Shown one piece after another: positions 35,834 to 45,235 of a DNA stretch of 64,000 nucleotides. The DNA lies in contig JABLXX010000003.1 of the NCBI GenBank assembly GCA_013177825.1, forward strand, positions 310,001 to 374,000, given 5' to 3'. The translations under genes and the position numbers were made by a program. Each line of letters begins with the position of its first letter. The stretch's first letter is position 1. The notes under the pieces are model-generated. The model had not been told where the DNA came from. It saw only the letters and a list, made by a program, of their open reading frames with translations, and searched no databases. Source of the DNA: Syntrophaceae bacterium (GTDB taxonomy: Bacteria; Desulfobacterota; Syntrophia; Syntrophales; PHBD01).

Positions 35834-36733
35834 ATGGGCAGAATGTTTGATGCACTTCAGAAAGTTGAACGGCAAAAGCATCAGGAAGAGCTCAAGGTAG
35901 AGCCCCCTAAGATCAAGCAGGAAGATCTTTACCTCGACAACAAACTGGTTTCTTTCTTCGCACAGTCTTCCATGGCGGCCGAACAGTTCAGGAGGCTCAG
36001 ACAGCATATCATCAAGCAGGGAATCGAAGGCTCCCCGAAGACGATCATGCTCACGAGCACGGTGGCAGGCGAGGGGAAAACCCTCATCGCTACTAACCTG
36101 GCTGTCATGCTTGCTACCGAGTTGCACAGCCATGCATTGGTTGTCGATTGCGACCTCCGAAATCCAGCGCTTACGCACTGGTTCGGTTTTCGCGAGGCCA
36201 AGGGGCTCTCCGACTACCTGAAGGGAGAGGCTCAACTGACGGACCTGTTGATCAGCACCTCTATCGAAAAGCTCAGCATTCTGCCGGGTGGCTCGATTCA
36301 GGACAACCCGGTCGAGCTGATCGGATCCAACAGAATGAAATCCCTCGTGACGGAGCTGAGGTCGCGATATGCGGACCGGTATATCATCCTGGATTGTTCT
36401 CCAGTCCTGGCGACAACCGAACCGAGTGTCCTGAACGAAATGGTCGACGGCATCCTGTTCGTCATCAAATCCGGCCATACAGCCCGGGAATCGGTTCAGC
36501 AGGCCCTTGCGCTGCTGGACAGGAACAAGATCATAGGCGTGGTTCTCAATGCCATGGAGTTCAGAACAACGGCCATGACGCGCAGGTATTTCGGGACAAA
36601 CCGCTACTACTACGATTACCGTTACTCGAAAACTCACCCGGAACCGACCGCTTGGTCGAAAATCCGGGCCTTGGCAGGGGACGCAAAAATGGTCTTTGGC
36701 AGGTTACGGGCCGGGAAAAAGGAAGATCTCTGA
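35834..36733 (+). CDS. BY-type tyrosine autokinase (CpsD/CapB-like)
   Basis: A 299-residue cytoplasmic tyrosine kinase that works with the Wzz protein. Walker A is AGEGKTLIATN near residue 77, Walker A' is VVDCDLRNP near 106, and Walker B-like YIILDCSPV near 185. The tyrosine cluster that is autophosphorylated appears as RYYYDYRYSK near residues 258-267, followed by a short basic tail. It matches the XrtA-associated tyrosine autokinase type. Phosphorylation cycles of this kinase normally control EPS polymerisation. Confidence 0.9.
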   Translation: MGRMFDALQKVERQKHQEELKVEPPKIKQEDLYLDNKLVSFFAQSSMAAEQFRRLRQHIIKQGIEGSPKTIMLTSTVAGEGKTLIATNLAVMLATELHSHALVVDCDLRNPALTHWFGFREAKGLSDYLKGEAQLTDLLISTSIEKLSILPGGSIQDNPVELIGSNRMKSLVTELRSRYADRYIILDCSPVLATTEPSVLNEMVDGILFVIKSGHTARESVQQALALLDRNKIIGVVLNAMEFRTTAMTRRYFGTNRYYYDYRYSKTHPEPTAWSKIRALAGDAKMVFGRLRAGKKEDL

Positions 36734-36825
36734 GTATTAGAGAGGAGGCCAGCAGAGATAAGTTCAATGGGATTCACCATATAGAAGGCCGACATTCAAT
36801 CTCCGGATCGAAGTAAACGGTGATT

Positions 36826-37968
36826 ATGGATCAGCAGGCAAAGCCATTCACAGCGGAATCTGACACGGTGGACAATATTTTAGCCAGCGGGGAACACGAT
36901 TGTCCATTTTACAGCAAAAGCCATTTTCATCACCTCCTTCGGGTTGAAAGACAAAGAACAGAACGATCCAGGAAGCCTTTCCTTCTTATTCTCCTCGATA
37001 TTTCCAAGGCTGTAAACGAACCGAACCCGAAAGAGATTCTGAACAGAATTGATTCAGCCCTGAAGTCAACCCTGAGAGAAACCGATATCCGTGGCTGGTA
37101 TGATCGCAACCGGGTCATCGGGATTATTCTGACGGAAATGACATCTATGGAGGCGCCGTTGGTTGAGGGTATCATCCGCATCATCTATGGGCGGTTGAGT
37201 CAGAAGCTGTCCAGGAAACTGCTCGATAAGATTGAAATATCATTTCATGTCTTCCCGGAGCAGAAGGATGATGCATCCAGTGACGTGAAGTTTTCCAACA
37301 AGCTGTATCCGGACCTCTTAAAACGGGACCAGAATCAACAGTTTTCGCGGACAGTGAAGAGATTGATCGACGTATCCGTCAGTGCGACACTTCTTCTGTT
37401 GCTGTTACCCGTGTTTCTGGTGATTGCAGCAGCCATCAAGTGGACGTCCAATGGCCCGGTCTTTTTCAGGCAGGATCGATTGGGGTACAACGGCAAAGGT
37501 TTCACCTTTCTGAAATTCAGATCCATGTCTGCCGACAACGATCCTGCAGCACATCGGGCCTATATGAAGAAATTTATAGCCGAGCAGCAAAGCGCAGCAG
37601 TGGAACCTGGAGTATTCAAGCTGAAAGATGATCTCCGCGTCACCCCGGTGGGAAAGTGGTTGAGAAGGACGAGTCTGGATGAGCTTCCTCAGTTGATCAA
37701 CGTCCTGACAGGTGATATGTCCCTCGTGGGACCGAGACCTCCTATCCCTTACGAGTGCGATCTATACGACATATGGCACAGGAGGAGGCTGCTTTCGTGC
37801 AAACCCGGGATCACCGGGCTTTGGCAGGTAACAGGGAGAAGCCGAACGACCTTCGATGAAATGGTGCGCCTTGATCTCAAGTATATCAATGAATGGTCAT
37901 TGTGGCTCGATCTCATGATTCTGTTGAAAACGCCAAGGGCTGTTTTGACGGGAGATGGAGCGTACTGA
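36826..37968 (+). CDS. Initiating sugar transferase with GGDEF-like N-terminal domain
   Basis: A 380-residue polyprenyl-phosphate sugar-1-phosphate transferase that starts EPS repeat synthesis. The catalytic half (about 175-380) has one membrane helix (LLLLLLPVFLVIAAAIKW), then FRQDRLGYNGKGFTFLKFRSM, a DELPQLINVLTGDMSLVGPRP core and PGITGLWQVTGRS. The N-terminal 165 residues are not the usual membrane bundle: FLLILLDISKAVNEPNPKEI and WYDRNRVIGIILTEM follow the outline of a GGDEF domain but lack its signature, suggesting a regulatory palm-fold domain. GTG 36820 is an alternative start. The gene lies 92 bases after the kinase. Confidence 0.86.
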   Translation: MDQQAKPFTAESDTVDNILASGEHDCPFYSKSHFHHLLRVERQRTERSRKPFLLILLDISKAVNEPNPKEILNRIDSALKSTLRETDIRGWYDRNRVIGIILTEMTSMEAPLVEGIIRIIYGRLSQKLSRKLLDKIEISFHVFPEQKDDASSDVKFSNKLYPDLLKRDQNQQFSRTVKRLIDVSVSATLLLLLLPVFLVIAAAIKWTSNGPVFFRQDRLGYNGKGFTFLKFRSMSADNDPAAHRAYMKKFIAEQQSAAVEPGVFKLKDDLRVTPVGKWLRRTSLDELPQLINVLTGDMSLVGPRPPIPYECDLYDIWHRRRLLSCKPGITGLWQVTGRSRTTFDEMVRLDLKYINEWSLWLDLMILLKTPRAVLTGDGAY

Positions 37969-38041
37969 TCATGGCCCGCCTGTTTCTCCAATTTCAGGAG
38001 TCACAATTAGTCATTAACCAATTTGCTGGAAGGAGATTGTT

Positions 38042-39046
38042 ATGCTTCGCATGGGCGTTATCGGTTATGGGTACTGGGGACCCAATATTGTAAGGAACTT
38101 CAGCGCTGCCAATGGGTCCATGGTCTCCATGGTCTGTGATATGAATGCCCAGACCCACAAAAAGGTCAAAAAGGCATATCCGCATATCCGGTTGACCACG
38201 GATCCCGCATTGTTGATCAAGGACCCTGAAGTCGATGCCGTCGCCATCGCCACACCGGTGTTTACACACTTTGAACTGGCCAAGATGGCGCTGCAGGAGG
38301 GCAAGAGCATCTTCGTCGAAAAACCGTTTACCTATACGGTTTCCGAAGCGGAAACCCTCATTGAACTGGCCCAGAAAAAGAATCTGAAAATCATGGTGGA
38401 TCACACCTTCCTCTACACAGGCTCCGTCAGAAAGATCAAGCAGCTGATCGACGACCATGTCCTCGGGGATCTCTATTACTTCGATTCCGCCAGGGTAAAT
38501 TTAGGTCTTTTTCAGCACGACGTTAATGTTGTCTGGGACCTTGCCCCCCATGATATATCCATCATGCATTACGTAATCGGCGACAAGCCGCAGGCCGTCG
38601 TGGCAACGGGAGCAGAACATTTTGGCCGCAAGCTGGAAGACATCGCTTATCTGACTATCTATTACCCCCGCAACGTCATTGCCCACATCAATGTAAACTG
38701 GCTCTCCCCGGTGAAGGTCAGACTGACGTTTATTGGCGGGAAAAAGAAGATGCTGGTCTGGGATGACGTTGAACCGGACGAAAAAATCAGGATCTACGAC
38801 AAGGGTGTCGAGGTCCGGACAAAAGAAGGCCAATACAACCTGCTTGTCGCTTACCGCTCGGGGGACATGTGGGCGCCAAAGATTGAACAGACGGAGGCGC
38901 TCAAGCTGATCGCGGAGAAATTCGTTGATTACGTAAGCAATGGGGGAACCGTCGTGAATGACGGTTTGGCCGGCTTGAACGTGGTAAGAATGCTGACTGC
39001 GGCCAATGAATCACTGAGCAACAAGGGCAAAATGGTCTACCTGTAA
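38042..39046 (+). CDS. Gfo/Idh/MocA sugar-nucleotide oxidoreductase (WlbA-like)
   Basis: A 334-residue NAD-dependent oxidoreductase with Rossmann motif GVIGYGYWGPNIVRN and the catalytic EKP motif in FVEKPFTYTV near residue 98. It resembles WlbA/WbpB, which oxidises C3 of UDP-N-acetylglucosaminuronate on the way to UDP-2,3-diacetamido sugars. The next gene encodes a WlbB/WbpD-like acetyltransferase, a UDP-GlcNAc dehydrogenase lies at 40796, and the matching DegT aminotransferase begins at the right end of the window, so the full route may be present. Assignment to this exact step is inferred from context. Confidence 0.82.
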   Translation: MLRMGVIGYGYWGPNIVRNFSAANGSMVSMVCDMNAQTHKKVKKAYPHIRLTTDPALLIKDPEVDAVAIATPVFTHFELAKMALQEGKSIFVEKPFTYTVSEAETLIELAQKKNLKIMVDHTFLYTGSVRKIKQLIDDHVLGDLYYFDSARVNLGLFQHDVNVVWDLAPHDISIMHYVIGDKPQAVVATGAEHFGRKLEDIAYLTIYYPRNVIAHINVNWLSPVKVRLTFIGGKKKMLVWDDVEPDEKIRIYDKGVEVRTKEGQYNLLVAYRSGDMWAPKIEQTEALKLIAEKFVDYVSNGGTVVNDGLAGLNVVRMLTAANESLSNKGKMVYL

Positions 39047-39095
39047 CCCAACGCACCAATTCGGGCGTTGTATTCTCATTCAAGGTGTTACGATA

Positions 39096-39572
39096 ATGGA
39101 TTACCTGTGCATATCTGAAGACGTCAAACTTGGAGAAAATGTAAGGTTATCCAAGTTCATAAACCTCTATGGCTGCACGATCGGCGAGAACACCAAAATC
39201 GGCGCCTTCGTGGAAATCCAGAAAAACGCCACTGTCGGCAGGAACTGCAAGATTTCCAGCCACACATTCATCTGCGAAGGCGTGACGATCGAAGACGACG
39301 TCTTCATCGGCCACGGCGTTACGTTCGTCAATGACTCCTATCCGCGAGCCACTGCGGCCGACGGCAGGCTGCAGACCGAAGCGGACTGGACCGTGGAACC
39401 CACCCTGATTCAGAAAGGTGCGTCGATCGGCTCCGGTGCAACGATCCTTGCCAATGTGACAATCGGCGAAGGTGCGATCGTGGGAGCCGGAAGCGTCATT
39501 ACGAAGAATGTGCCGCCGAAGGCCATCGTCGCCGGCAACCCTGCCAAGGTTCTGAGGATACAGACAGAGTGA
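39096..39572 (+). CDS. Hexapeptide-repeat acetyltransferase (WlbB/WbpD-like)
   Basis: A 158-residue left-handed beta-helix acetyltransferase. Hexapeptide repeats run through most of the length (IGENTKIGAFVEIQKNATVG, IGSGATILANVTIGEGAIVG), and the C-terminal PPKAIVAGNPAKVLR is typical. Histidines in SSHTFICEGV and FIGHGVTFVND fit the active region. It likely N-acetylates the 3-amino group of UDP-GlcNAc3NA with acetyl-CoA, since the adjacent oxidoreductase and a downstream DegT aminotransferase would supply that substrate. Confidence 0.86.
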   Translation: MDYLCISEDVKLGENVRLSKFINLYGCTIGENTKIGAFVEIQKNATVGRNCKISSHTFICEGVTIEDDVFIGHGVTFVNDSYPRATAADGRLQTEADWTVEPTLIQKGASIGSGATILANVTIGEGAIVGAGSVITKNVPPKAIVAGNPAKVLRIQTE

Positions 39573-39608
39573 TGTCGGGGCATATTCAGCGGTTGGCAGA
39601 CGCAATCA

Positions 39609-40637
39609 ATGAATGATCCGAAGGTTGTCGATCCTTCCCGGCAGAGCGACTGGAATGAGGTCCTCTGCCGGATTCCAGGGAGTTCCTTCTTTCACACATC
39701 GACCTGGGCTCACGTCCTCCAGGAATCCTACCATTACGAACCCCTTTATTTTGCGATCCGTCAGAAAGCTGACCTGATAGCCGTCCTCCCTGTAATGGAA
39801 GTAGACAGCCCACTCACGGGTAAAAGAGGGGTTTCCCTGCCCTTCACCGATTACTGCGAACCGATTGTCTCGGATCATGCACAATTCGGGGAGCTCTTTG
39901 CCGCTGCAACCGCTCTGGGAAGGGAACGCCGCTGGCGCTACCTTGAATTCAGGGGGGGGGGGCGTTTCTTGAGCGAAAAGGAGCCTTCCGAATGGCATTA
40001 CAGTCACACCCTTGATCTCACTGCGAAAGATATCAAGTCGCTTGCCGATGCCACCCGCCGGAACATCAAAAAGGCCGAAAAGCAGAACCTTGACGTAAGC
40101 ATCTCGACATCGCCGGACGCCATGACGACGTTCCAACGTTTGAATGCGATCACCAGAAGACTCCACGGACTCCCTCCCCAGCCCTGCCGTTTCTTTCAAC
40201 GCGTTTACGACCACGTACTTTCCAAAAAAATGGGGTTCATCGTTCTGGCATCGCTGAAGGGAACGGCAATCGCTGCCAATGTCTATTTTACATTCGGGGA
40301 TCAGATTCTCTATAAATACGGTGCCTCGGACCGGGCTTTTCAGCACCTTCGGGCGAGCAACCTGGTCATGTGGGAAGCCATCAAGTGGGGCCGTGATCAC
40401 GGGTACCGGGTCCTCCATCTTGGCCGCACGGAGCCGGGCAACAAAGGGCTCCGGCAGTTCAAGGCGGGATGGGGTGTGCAGGAAGGGCTCATCCGGTATT
40501 ACCGGTACGATCTTCGAGAGAATGCGTTTGTCAAAACACCCGAGGTCGTCAAGCCGATATACCAGAAGATATTCGGCAAGCTACCCATACCGATTTTGAA
40601 CCTGCTGGGAAGCTTGCTATATCGCCATATGGGATGA
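39609..40637 (+). CDS. FemAB-type GNAT acyltransferase of XrtA-linked EPS loci
   Basis: A 342-residue protein with tandem GNAT-like folds of the FemAB/FemX kind, matching the PEP-CTERM-system-associated FemAB family (TIGR03019 type). Recognisable parts are FHTSTWAHVLQESYHYEPLY near residue 28 and the C-terminal GAIAN..YKYGASDR-like region near 228-240. FemAB relatives use aminoacyl-tRNA to add amino acids to peptidoglycan peptides, but donors of the EPS-linked group are not established. It may aminoacylate or acylate a sugar amine. A run of nine G near 39953-39961 is within the coding frame. Confidence 0.82.
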   Translation: MNDPKVVDPSRQSDWNEVLCRIPGSSFFHTSTWAHVLQESYHYEPLYFAIRQKADLIAVLPVMEVDSPLTGKRGVSLPFTDYCEPIVSDHAQFGELFAAATALGRERRWRYLEFRGGGRFLSEKEPSEWHYSHTLDLTAKDIKSLADATRRNIKKAEKQNLDVSISTSPDAMTTFQRLNAITRRLHGLPPQPCRFFQRVYDHVLSKKMGFIVLASLKGTAIAANVYFTFGDQILYKYGASDRAFQHLRASNLVMWEAIKWGRDHGYRVLHLGRTEPGNKGLRQFKAGWGVQEGLIRYYRYDLRENAFVKTPEVVKPIYQKIFGKLPIPILNLLGSLLYRHMG

Positions 40638-40795
40638 CGGCTTTTCTGTTGCTAAAGGTTAGATGATACTTATATACTCCGCGGCGTTGTGAACACCTTT
40701 TCCGATCATCATGAAAACAAAGACCGGTTCTTGGGTGTACCCGTGTAACTGAAAGGGCGGAGCTTTATAAATACTTTGTCAGAAAAGGGGAAAAA

Positions 40796-42088
40796 TTGTC
40801 TCTCATCAGAAAGATCGAGAATAAGACTGCAACGATCGGCGTCATCGGCCTTGGCTATGTAGGCCTGCCCCTTGTGATTGAATTCTGCCGGGCCGGGTTC
40901 AACGTCATGGGATTCGACGTGGATGAACAGAAGATATCCATGCTCAGACAGGGCAAAAGCTACATCAAGCACATCAACCCGGCGATTCTTGTTCGTGATT
41001 TCGGGGACCGTTTCCGCCCGACGAGTGATTTTTCGTTGCTTCGCGACATGGACTGCATTCTCGTGTGCGTTCCCACACCGCTCAATCGGAACCGCGAACC
41101 GGACATGCAGTATGTTTTCAACACTACGCGAACCATAGCGACATATCTTCGTCGGGGCCAGTTGATCGTCCTGGAATCCACTACCTATCCGGGAACCACC
41201 GATGGAGACATGCGAAAGATATTGGAGACAACGGGGCTGAAAGCGGGCGAAGATTTCCATCTGGCCTTTTCGCCGGAGAGGGAAGACCCAAACAACCGTG
41301 ATTTCAGTGTACGAACCATTCCCAAGGTGGTGGGGGGCTACACGAAGGAGTGTCTGGCCGTAGCAACCGCCCTCTACGGAACGATTGTCAGTCAAACCGT
41401 GCCTGTCTCCTCTCCCAAGGTGGCCGAGGCGACCAAGCTCCTGGAGAACATTTACCGTTCCGTCAACATTGCCATGGTCAACGAACTCAAGATGCTTTTC
41501 GACCGGATGGGCATCGATGTCTGGGAGGTAATCGAGGCGGCAAAAACAAAACCGTTCGGGTTCCATGCCTTTTATCCCGGTCCGGGGCTGGGCGGCCACT
41601 GTATCCCCATCGATCCCTTCTACCTCACTTGGAAAGCACGGGAATATGACTTCAGCACCAGATTCATCGAACTGGCGGGCGAGATCAACACCTCCATGCC
41701 GGATTATGTCGTGCTGAAAGTCATGAAGGCTCTGAACGAACAGGAAAAGACGATCAAAGGATCAAAGATACTGATCCTTGGCCTGGCCTACAAGGCAAAC
41801 GTGGACGATGACCGCGAATCGCCTTCTTATAGCCTCATGGAAAAGCTGGAAGAGCTGGGGGCGGAGGTATCATACAATGATCCCCACATCCCCGAGATCC
41901 GAATGACCCGCGAACATCCGCATCTTGCCGGCCGGAAATCCATGGAGATCAGCAATCTCTTTGATTTGCTGCTTATTGCCACGGCCCATGACGAATACCA
42001 GGCTGTCGATTTCCAATCCCTCGGCATTCCCGTCGTTGATACGCGCAATGTAATCCGCGATAAAAGCGTTATGCTTTATAATGCATGA
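40796..42088 (+). CDS. UDP-N-acetylglucosamine 6-dehydrogenase-like (WbpA family)
   Basis: A 430-residue nucleotide-sugar dehydrogenase that oxidises C6 of a UDP-HexNAc to the uronic acid with two NAD. The NAD motif is GVIGLGYVGLPLVIEF, and the catalytic cysteine is in GPGLGGHCIPIDPFYLTW near residue 267. The segment GKSYIKHI near residue 58 and KLLENIYRSVNIAMVNEL are characteristic of the WbpA type rather than UDP-glucose dehydrogenase. The start is TTG 40796 behind AGGGG. It should provide the substrate for the WlbA-like enzyme at 38042. Confidence 0.87.
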   Translation: MSLIRKIENKTATIGVIGLGYVGLPLVIEFCRAGFNVMGFDVDEQKISMLRQGKSYIKHINPAILVRDFGDRFRPTSDFSLLRDMDCILVCVPTPLNRNREPDMQYVFNTTRTIATYLRRGQLIVLESTTYPGTTDGDMRKILETTGLKAGEDFHLAFSPEREDPNNRDFSVRTIPKVVGGYTKECLAVATALYGTIVSQTVPVSSPKVAEATKLLENIYRSVNIAMVNELKMLFDRMGIDVWEVIEAAKTKPFGFHAFYPGPGLGGHCIPIDPFYLTWKAREYDFSTRFIELAGEINTSMPDYVVLKVMKALNEQEKTIKGSKILILGLAYKANVDDDRESPSYSLMEKLEELGAEVSYNDPHIPEIRMTREHPHLAGRKSMEISNLFDLLLIATAHDEYQAVDFQSLGIPVVDTRNVIRDKSVMLYNA

Positions 42089-42151
42089 TGATGGTCTATC
42101 TCCCATGTTATTCACACTTCTGGCTGTCGGCCCTAACTCTTTTCTGAGCAT

Positions 42152-44314
42152 ATGATACCGGACAAAACATATTACGTATTCAAACGGGTCATGCCCAGAC
42201 CGCTGCAGATTTTATTGCGGAGAATCTGGATTCAAATGAAGCAAGCGAAATACGAACATGTATGGCCCATTTTAAAAAACGCGTGCATACCCCCGGAAGG
42301 ATGGTCGGGATGGCCTGACGGCAAGAAGTTCGCTCTGGTCCTCACACACGATGTCGAAAACCATGAAGACCTTGAAAAATGCTCGCAACTGGCACAAATG
42401 GAAGAGCGGCTTGGATTCCGCTCCTCCTTCAATTTTGTGGCGGGGGATTACCACGTCCCCGATGCATTGAAGCTGAGCCTGACCGATAGAGGCTTCGAAA
42501 TCGGCGTTCATGGCCTGCATCACAGCGAAAATCCGTTTCGCTCCGAATCGGTCTTTCGGAAGCAGGCGGTCGAGATCAACCGGACCCTGAAAGAATGGGG
42601 TGCCGTGGGTTTCCGCAGCCCCAGCATGTTTCACAACCTGGAAATGCTGCATCATCTCGACATAGAATACGATGCATCCACCTTCGACACGGACCCATTC
42701 GAACCCCAACCGGACGGGATGGAAACGATCTTCCCCTTCTGGGTGCCCAACAAGGACGGGAAAAAGGGTTACGTGGAACTGCCCTACACGTTGCCGCAGG
42801 ACTTCCTGCTGTTTATCCTCATGCAGGAGAAAAGCATCGACATCTGGAAGAAGAAGCTGGACTGGATTGTAGAAAAGGGCGGAATGGCCCTGTTCATTGT
42901 GCATCCGGGATACATGAGTTTCAACGGGGTCGCGGGTCTTGACCAGTATCCGGCAAGTTATTACGAAGATTTCCTCAAGTACATCAAATCCAAATACGAG
43001 GGTCAGTATTGGCAGGTTTTGCCACGGGACATGGCTCGTTTCTGGGTGAATAAAGGAAAACTCCCGATGGCAGCGTCAGCCAGCAGTGCTTCCATGTCTA
43101 TGTTACAGAAAGCTAAAGTTTTTCCCCGTTCTACCCTTCGGCCGATTCATGCCTGCATGCTCGTCTACTCATTTTATGAATCGGACAACCGGGTTATGCG
43201 GTATGCGGAGGCCCTGGCTAAGCGCGGGGATTCGGTCGATGTCATTGCCTTGGGGAAAGAAGGGGCACTCCCTTATGAGGAGATCCGGGGAGTCAAGGTC
43301 TACCGGATACAAAAGAGGATGATCGATGAAAAAGGCAAGATCTCCTATCTGTTGAAATTGATCACATTCCTGTTTAATTCTCTGGCCTTCTTAACAAGAA
43401 GGCACCTGAAAAAACCCTATGATCTGATCCATGTTCACTCTGTTCCGGATTTCGAAGTCTTCGCGACCATCTTCCCGAAATTGCAGGGTGCAAAGATCAT
43501 CCTGGATATTCACGACATCGTGCCCGAGTTTTATGCAAGCAAATTCCATGAGACGAATAAAAGCATTCTCTTTAAGGCACTCGTGATGCTGGAGCAGCTT
43601 TCCAGTAAATTTGCCGACCATGTCATTATCTCCAATCATATCTGGGAGAAGACGCTCCTCTCCCGCTCCGTCAAAAGGGATAAATGTACAGTTGTCATGA
43701 ATTACCCGGACGAATCCATATTTTATCAAAGGCCTCGAGACAGAAATGATGACAAGTTCGTCATGATTTATCCGGGCACGCTGGGCTGGCACCAGGGATT
43801 GGACATCGCCATCCAGGCCTTCGCAGCGATCAGAGATAACGTCCCAGAGGCGGAGTTCCATATTTACGGACGCGGACCTGAGAAAAATAACCTGGAGAAC
43901 CAGATTATCGAATTGGGATTGGAAAACAGGGTGTTCATCAAAGAAACGGTCCCTATCGATCAGATCGCCAATGTGATGGCCAATGCCGATCTCGGAATCA
44001 TCCCCAAACGCAACGACCCCTTTGGGGGCGAAGCATTCAGTACCAAGATTCTTGAATTCATGTCCCTGGGGGTACCTTCCATCGTGTCCAGAACCAAAAT
44101 CGACCAGTTCTACTTCGATGAATCGGTCTTAAAATTCTTCAATCCGGACGATGCGAGCGATCTGGCTCAGTGCATGCTTTCCTTGAGAAATGATAAGCAG
44201 TTGCGCGACCGGCTCTCATCTGCTGCCTTTGAGTTCGTAAAGGATTACAGTTGGGAGAAAAAGCGAGGGGAGTATTTCAATCTCGTCGATGGTCTGGTTG
44301 GAAATAAGTCATAG
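42152..44314 (+). CDS. Polysaccharide deacetylase fused to a family 4 glycosyltransferase
   Basis: A 720-residue two-enzyme fusion. Residues about 60-305 are a NodB-type deacetylase with the metal aspartate in LTHDVENHED and the histidine pair in VHGLHHSE. Residues about 330-715 are a GT-B glycosyltransferase of family 4, with an N-terminal acceptor half (HACMLVYSFYESDNRVMRYA) and a C-terminal donor half with YPGTLGWHQGLDIAI and KILEFMSLGVPSIVS. The linker is Ser/Ala-rich (AASASSASMS). Both parts look intact. The fusion would couple deacetylation of an amino sugar to chain extension. Related deacetylases occur as separate genes in XrtA-linked loci. Confidence 0.87.
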   Translation: MIPDKTYYVFKRVMPRPLQILLRRIWIQMKQAKYEHVWPILKNACIPPEGWSGWPDGKKFALVLTHDVENHEDLEKCSQLAQMEERLGFRSSFNFVAGDYHVPDALKLSLTDRGFEIGVHGLHHSENPFRSESVFRKQAVEINRTLKEWGAVGFRSPSMFHNLEMLHHLDIEYDASTFDTDPFEPQPDGMETIFPFWVPNKDGKKGYVELPYTLPQDFLLFILMQEKSIDIWKKKLDWIVEKGGMALFIVHPGYMSFNGVAGLDQYPASYYEDFLKYIKSKYEGQYWQVLPRDMARFWVNKGKLPMAASASSASMSMLQKAKVFPRSTLRPIHACMLVYSFYESDNRVMRYAEALAKRGDSVDVIALGKEGALPYEEIRGVKVYRIQKRMIDEKGKISYLLKLITFLFNSLAFLTRRHLKKPYDLIHVHSVPDFEVFATIFPKLQGAKIILDIHDIVPEFYASKFHETNKSILFKALVMLEQLSSKFADHVIISNHIWEKTLLSRSVKRDKCTVVMNYPDESIFYQRPRDRNDDKFVMIYPGTLGWHQGLDIAIQAFAAIRDNVPEAEFHIYGRGPEKNNLENQIIELGLENRVFIKETVPIDQIANVMANADLGIIPKRNDPFGGEAFSTKILEFMSLGVPSIVSRTKIDQFYFDESVLKFFNPDDASDLAQCMLSLRNDKQLRDRLSSAAFEFVKDYSWEKKRGEYFNLVDGLVGNKS

Positions 44315-44331
44315 AAAGAAAAAAGGCCTCT

Positions 44332-45228
44332 ATGGATAACAATAATTATACATACGTCCTTATTACGCCTGCACGAAACGAAGAAGCGTTCATCGGCCAA
44401 ACCATAGAGTCAGTCATCTCACAAACCATTTTACCCAAGAAATGGATCATCGTGAGCGATGGATCGACCGACCGGACGGACGAGATTGTTACCCAACATT
44501 TGGCAAAAAACCCATGGATCGAATTGTTGCGGATGCCTGAACACAGGGATCGGCACTTTGCAGCCAAAGTAAGTTGTTTTAATGCGGGCTATGACAAAGT
44601 AAAAAACATCCCCTACAATATTATTGGCAACCTGGATGCTGATGTTACATTCGACTCAACTTATTTCGAATACATCCTTTCAAGGTTTATAGAGGATCCA
44701 AATCTAGGTGTAGCTGGAACACCATATTTAGAAAGGGGTTCTCACTCTTATAAGGATAGTTATGTTGATATTCACCATGTACATGGCCAGATCCAAATGT
44801 TTCGACGGCAATGCTATGAGGATATAGGAGGTTACACACCAATCAAGGGTGGCGGTATAGACTGGGTAGCTGTGACAACGGCAAGAATGAAAACATGGAA
44901 GACATATTCATTTCAAGACAAGGTATTTATTCACCATCGTAGAATGGGAACGGGGGGAAACAGTGTATTAGAATCCCAGTTCAACTATGGTAAGAAAAAT
45001 TATTTTTTAGGCAGTCATCCTTTATGGCATCTATTCAGATCTTTGTATCAGATGACCAAGAAGCCTTACGTAATAGGAGGATTGTTATTACTGGCTGGCT
45101 ATAATTGGGCCTTTTTAACAGGAGTTGAAAAACCGATCAGCAATGATTTGATAAAATATTATAGAAAAGAACAAATGGATCGATTGAAAGAATTAGCATT
45201 TAGGACATTTAGATTAGACCGCAAATAA
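44332..45228 (+). CDS. Family 2 glycosyltransferase
   Basis: A 298-residue GT-A fold glycosyltransferase, with VLITPARNEEAFIGQTIESV at the N-terminus, DGSTDRTDEIV for nucleotide binding, and the metal-binding NLDADVTFD near residue 98. An acceptor-side GGGIDWV segment and a hydrophobic C-terminal patch (YVIGGLLLLAGYNWAFL) suggest membrane contact. It probably adds one sugar to the EPS lipid-linked unit. Base composition drops toward AT from about this gene onward. Confidence 0.85.
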   Translation: MDNNNYTYVLITPARNEEAFIGQTIESVISQTILPKKWIIVSDGSTDRTDEIVTQHLAKNPWIELLRMPEHRDRHFAAKVSCFNAGYDKVKNIPYNIIGNLDADVTFDSTYFEYILSRFIEDPNLGVAGTPYLERGSHSYKDSYVDIHHVHGQIQMFRRQCYEDIGGYTPIKGGGIDWVAVTTARMKTWKTYSFQDKVFIHHRRMGTGGNSVLESQFNYGKKNYFLGSHPLWHLFRSLYQMTKKPYVIGGLLLLAGYNWAFLTGVEKPISNDLIKYYRKEQMDRLKELAFRTFRLDRK

Positions 45229-45235
45229 AAACGTA

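Noticed and set aside
39952-39962. Frameshift at the run of G in the FemAB-like gene
   Set aside because: The frame is continuous on both sides and matches the family before and after, so no break is needed, although slippage there is possible.
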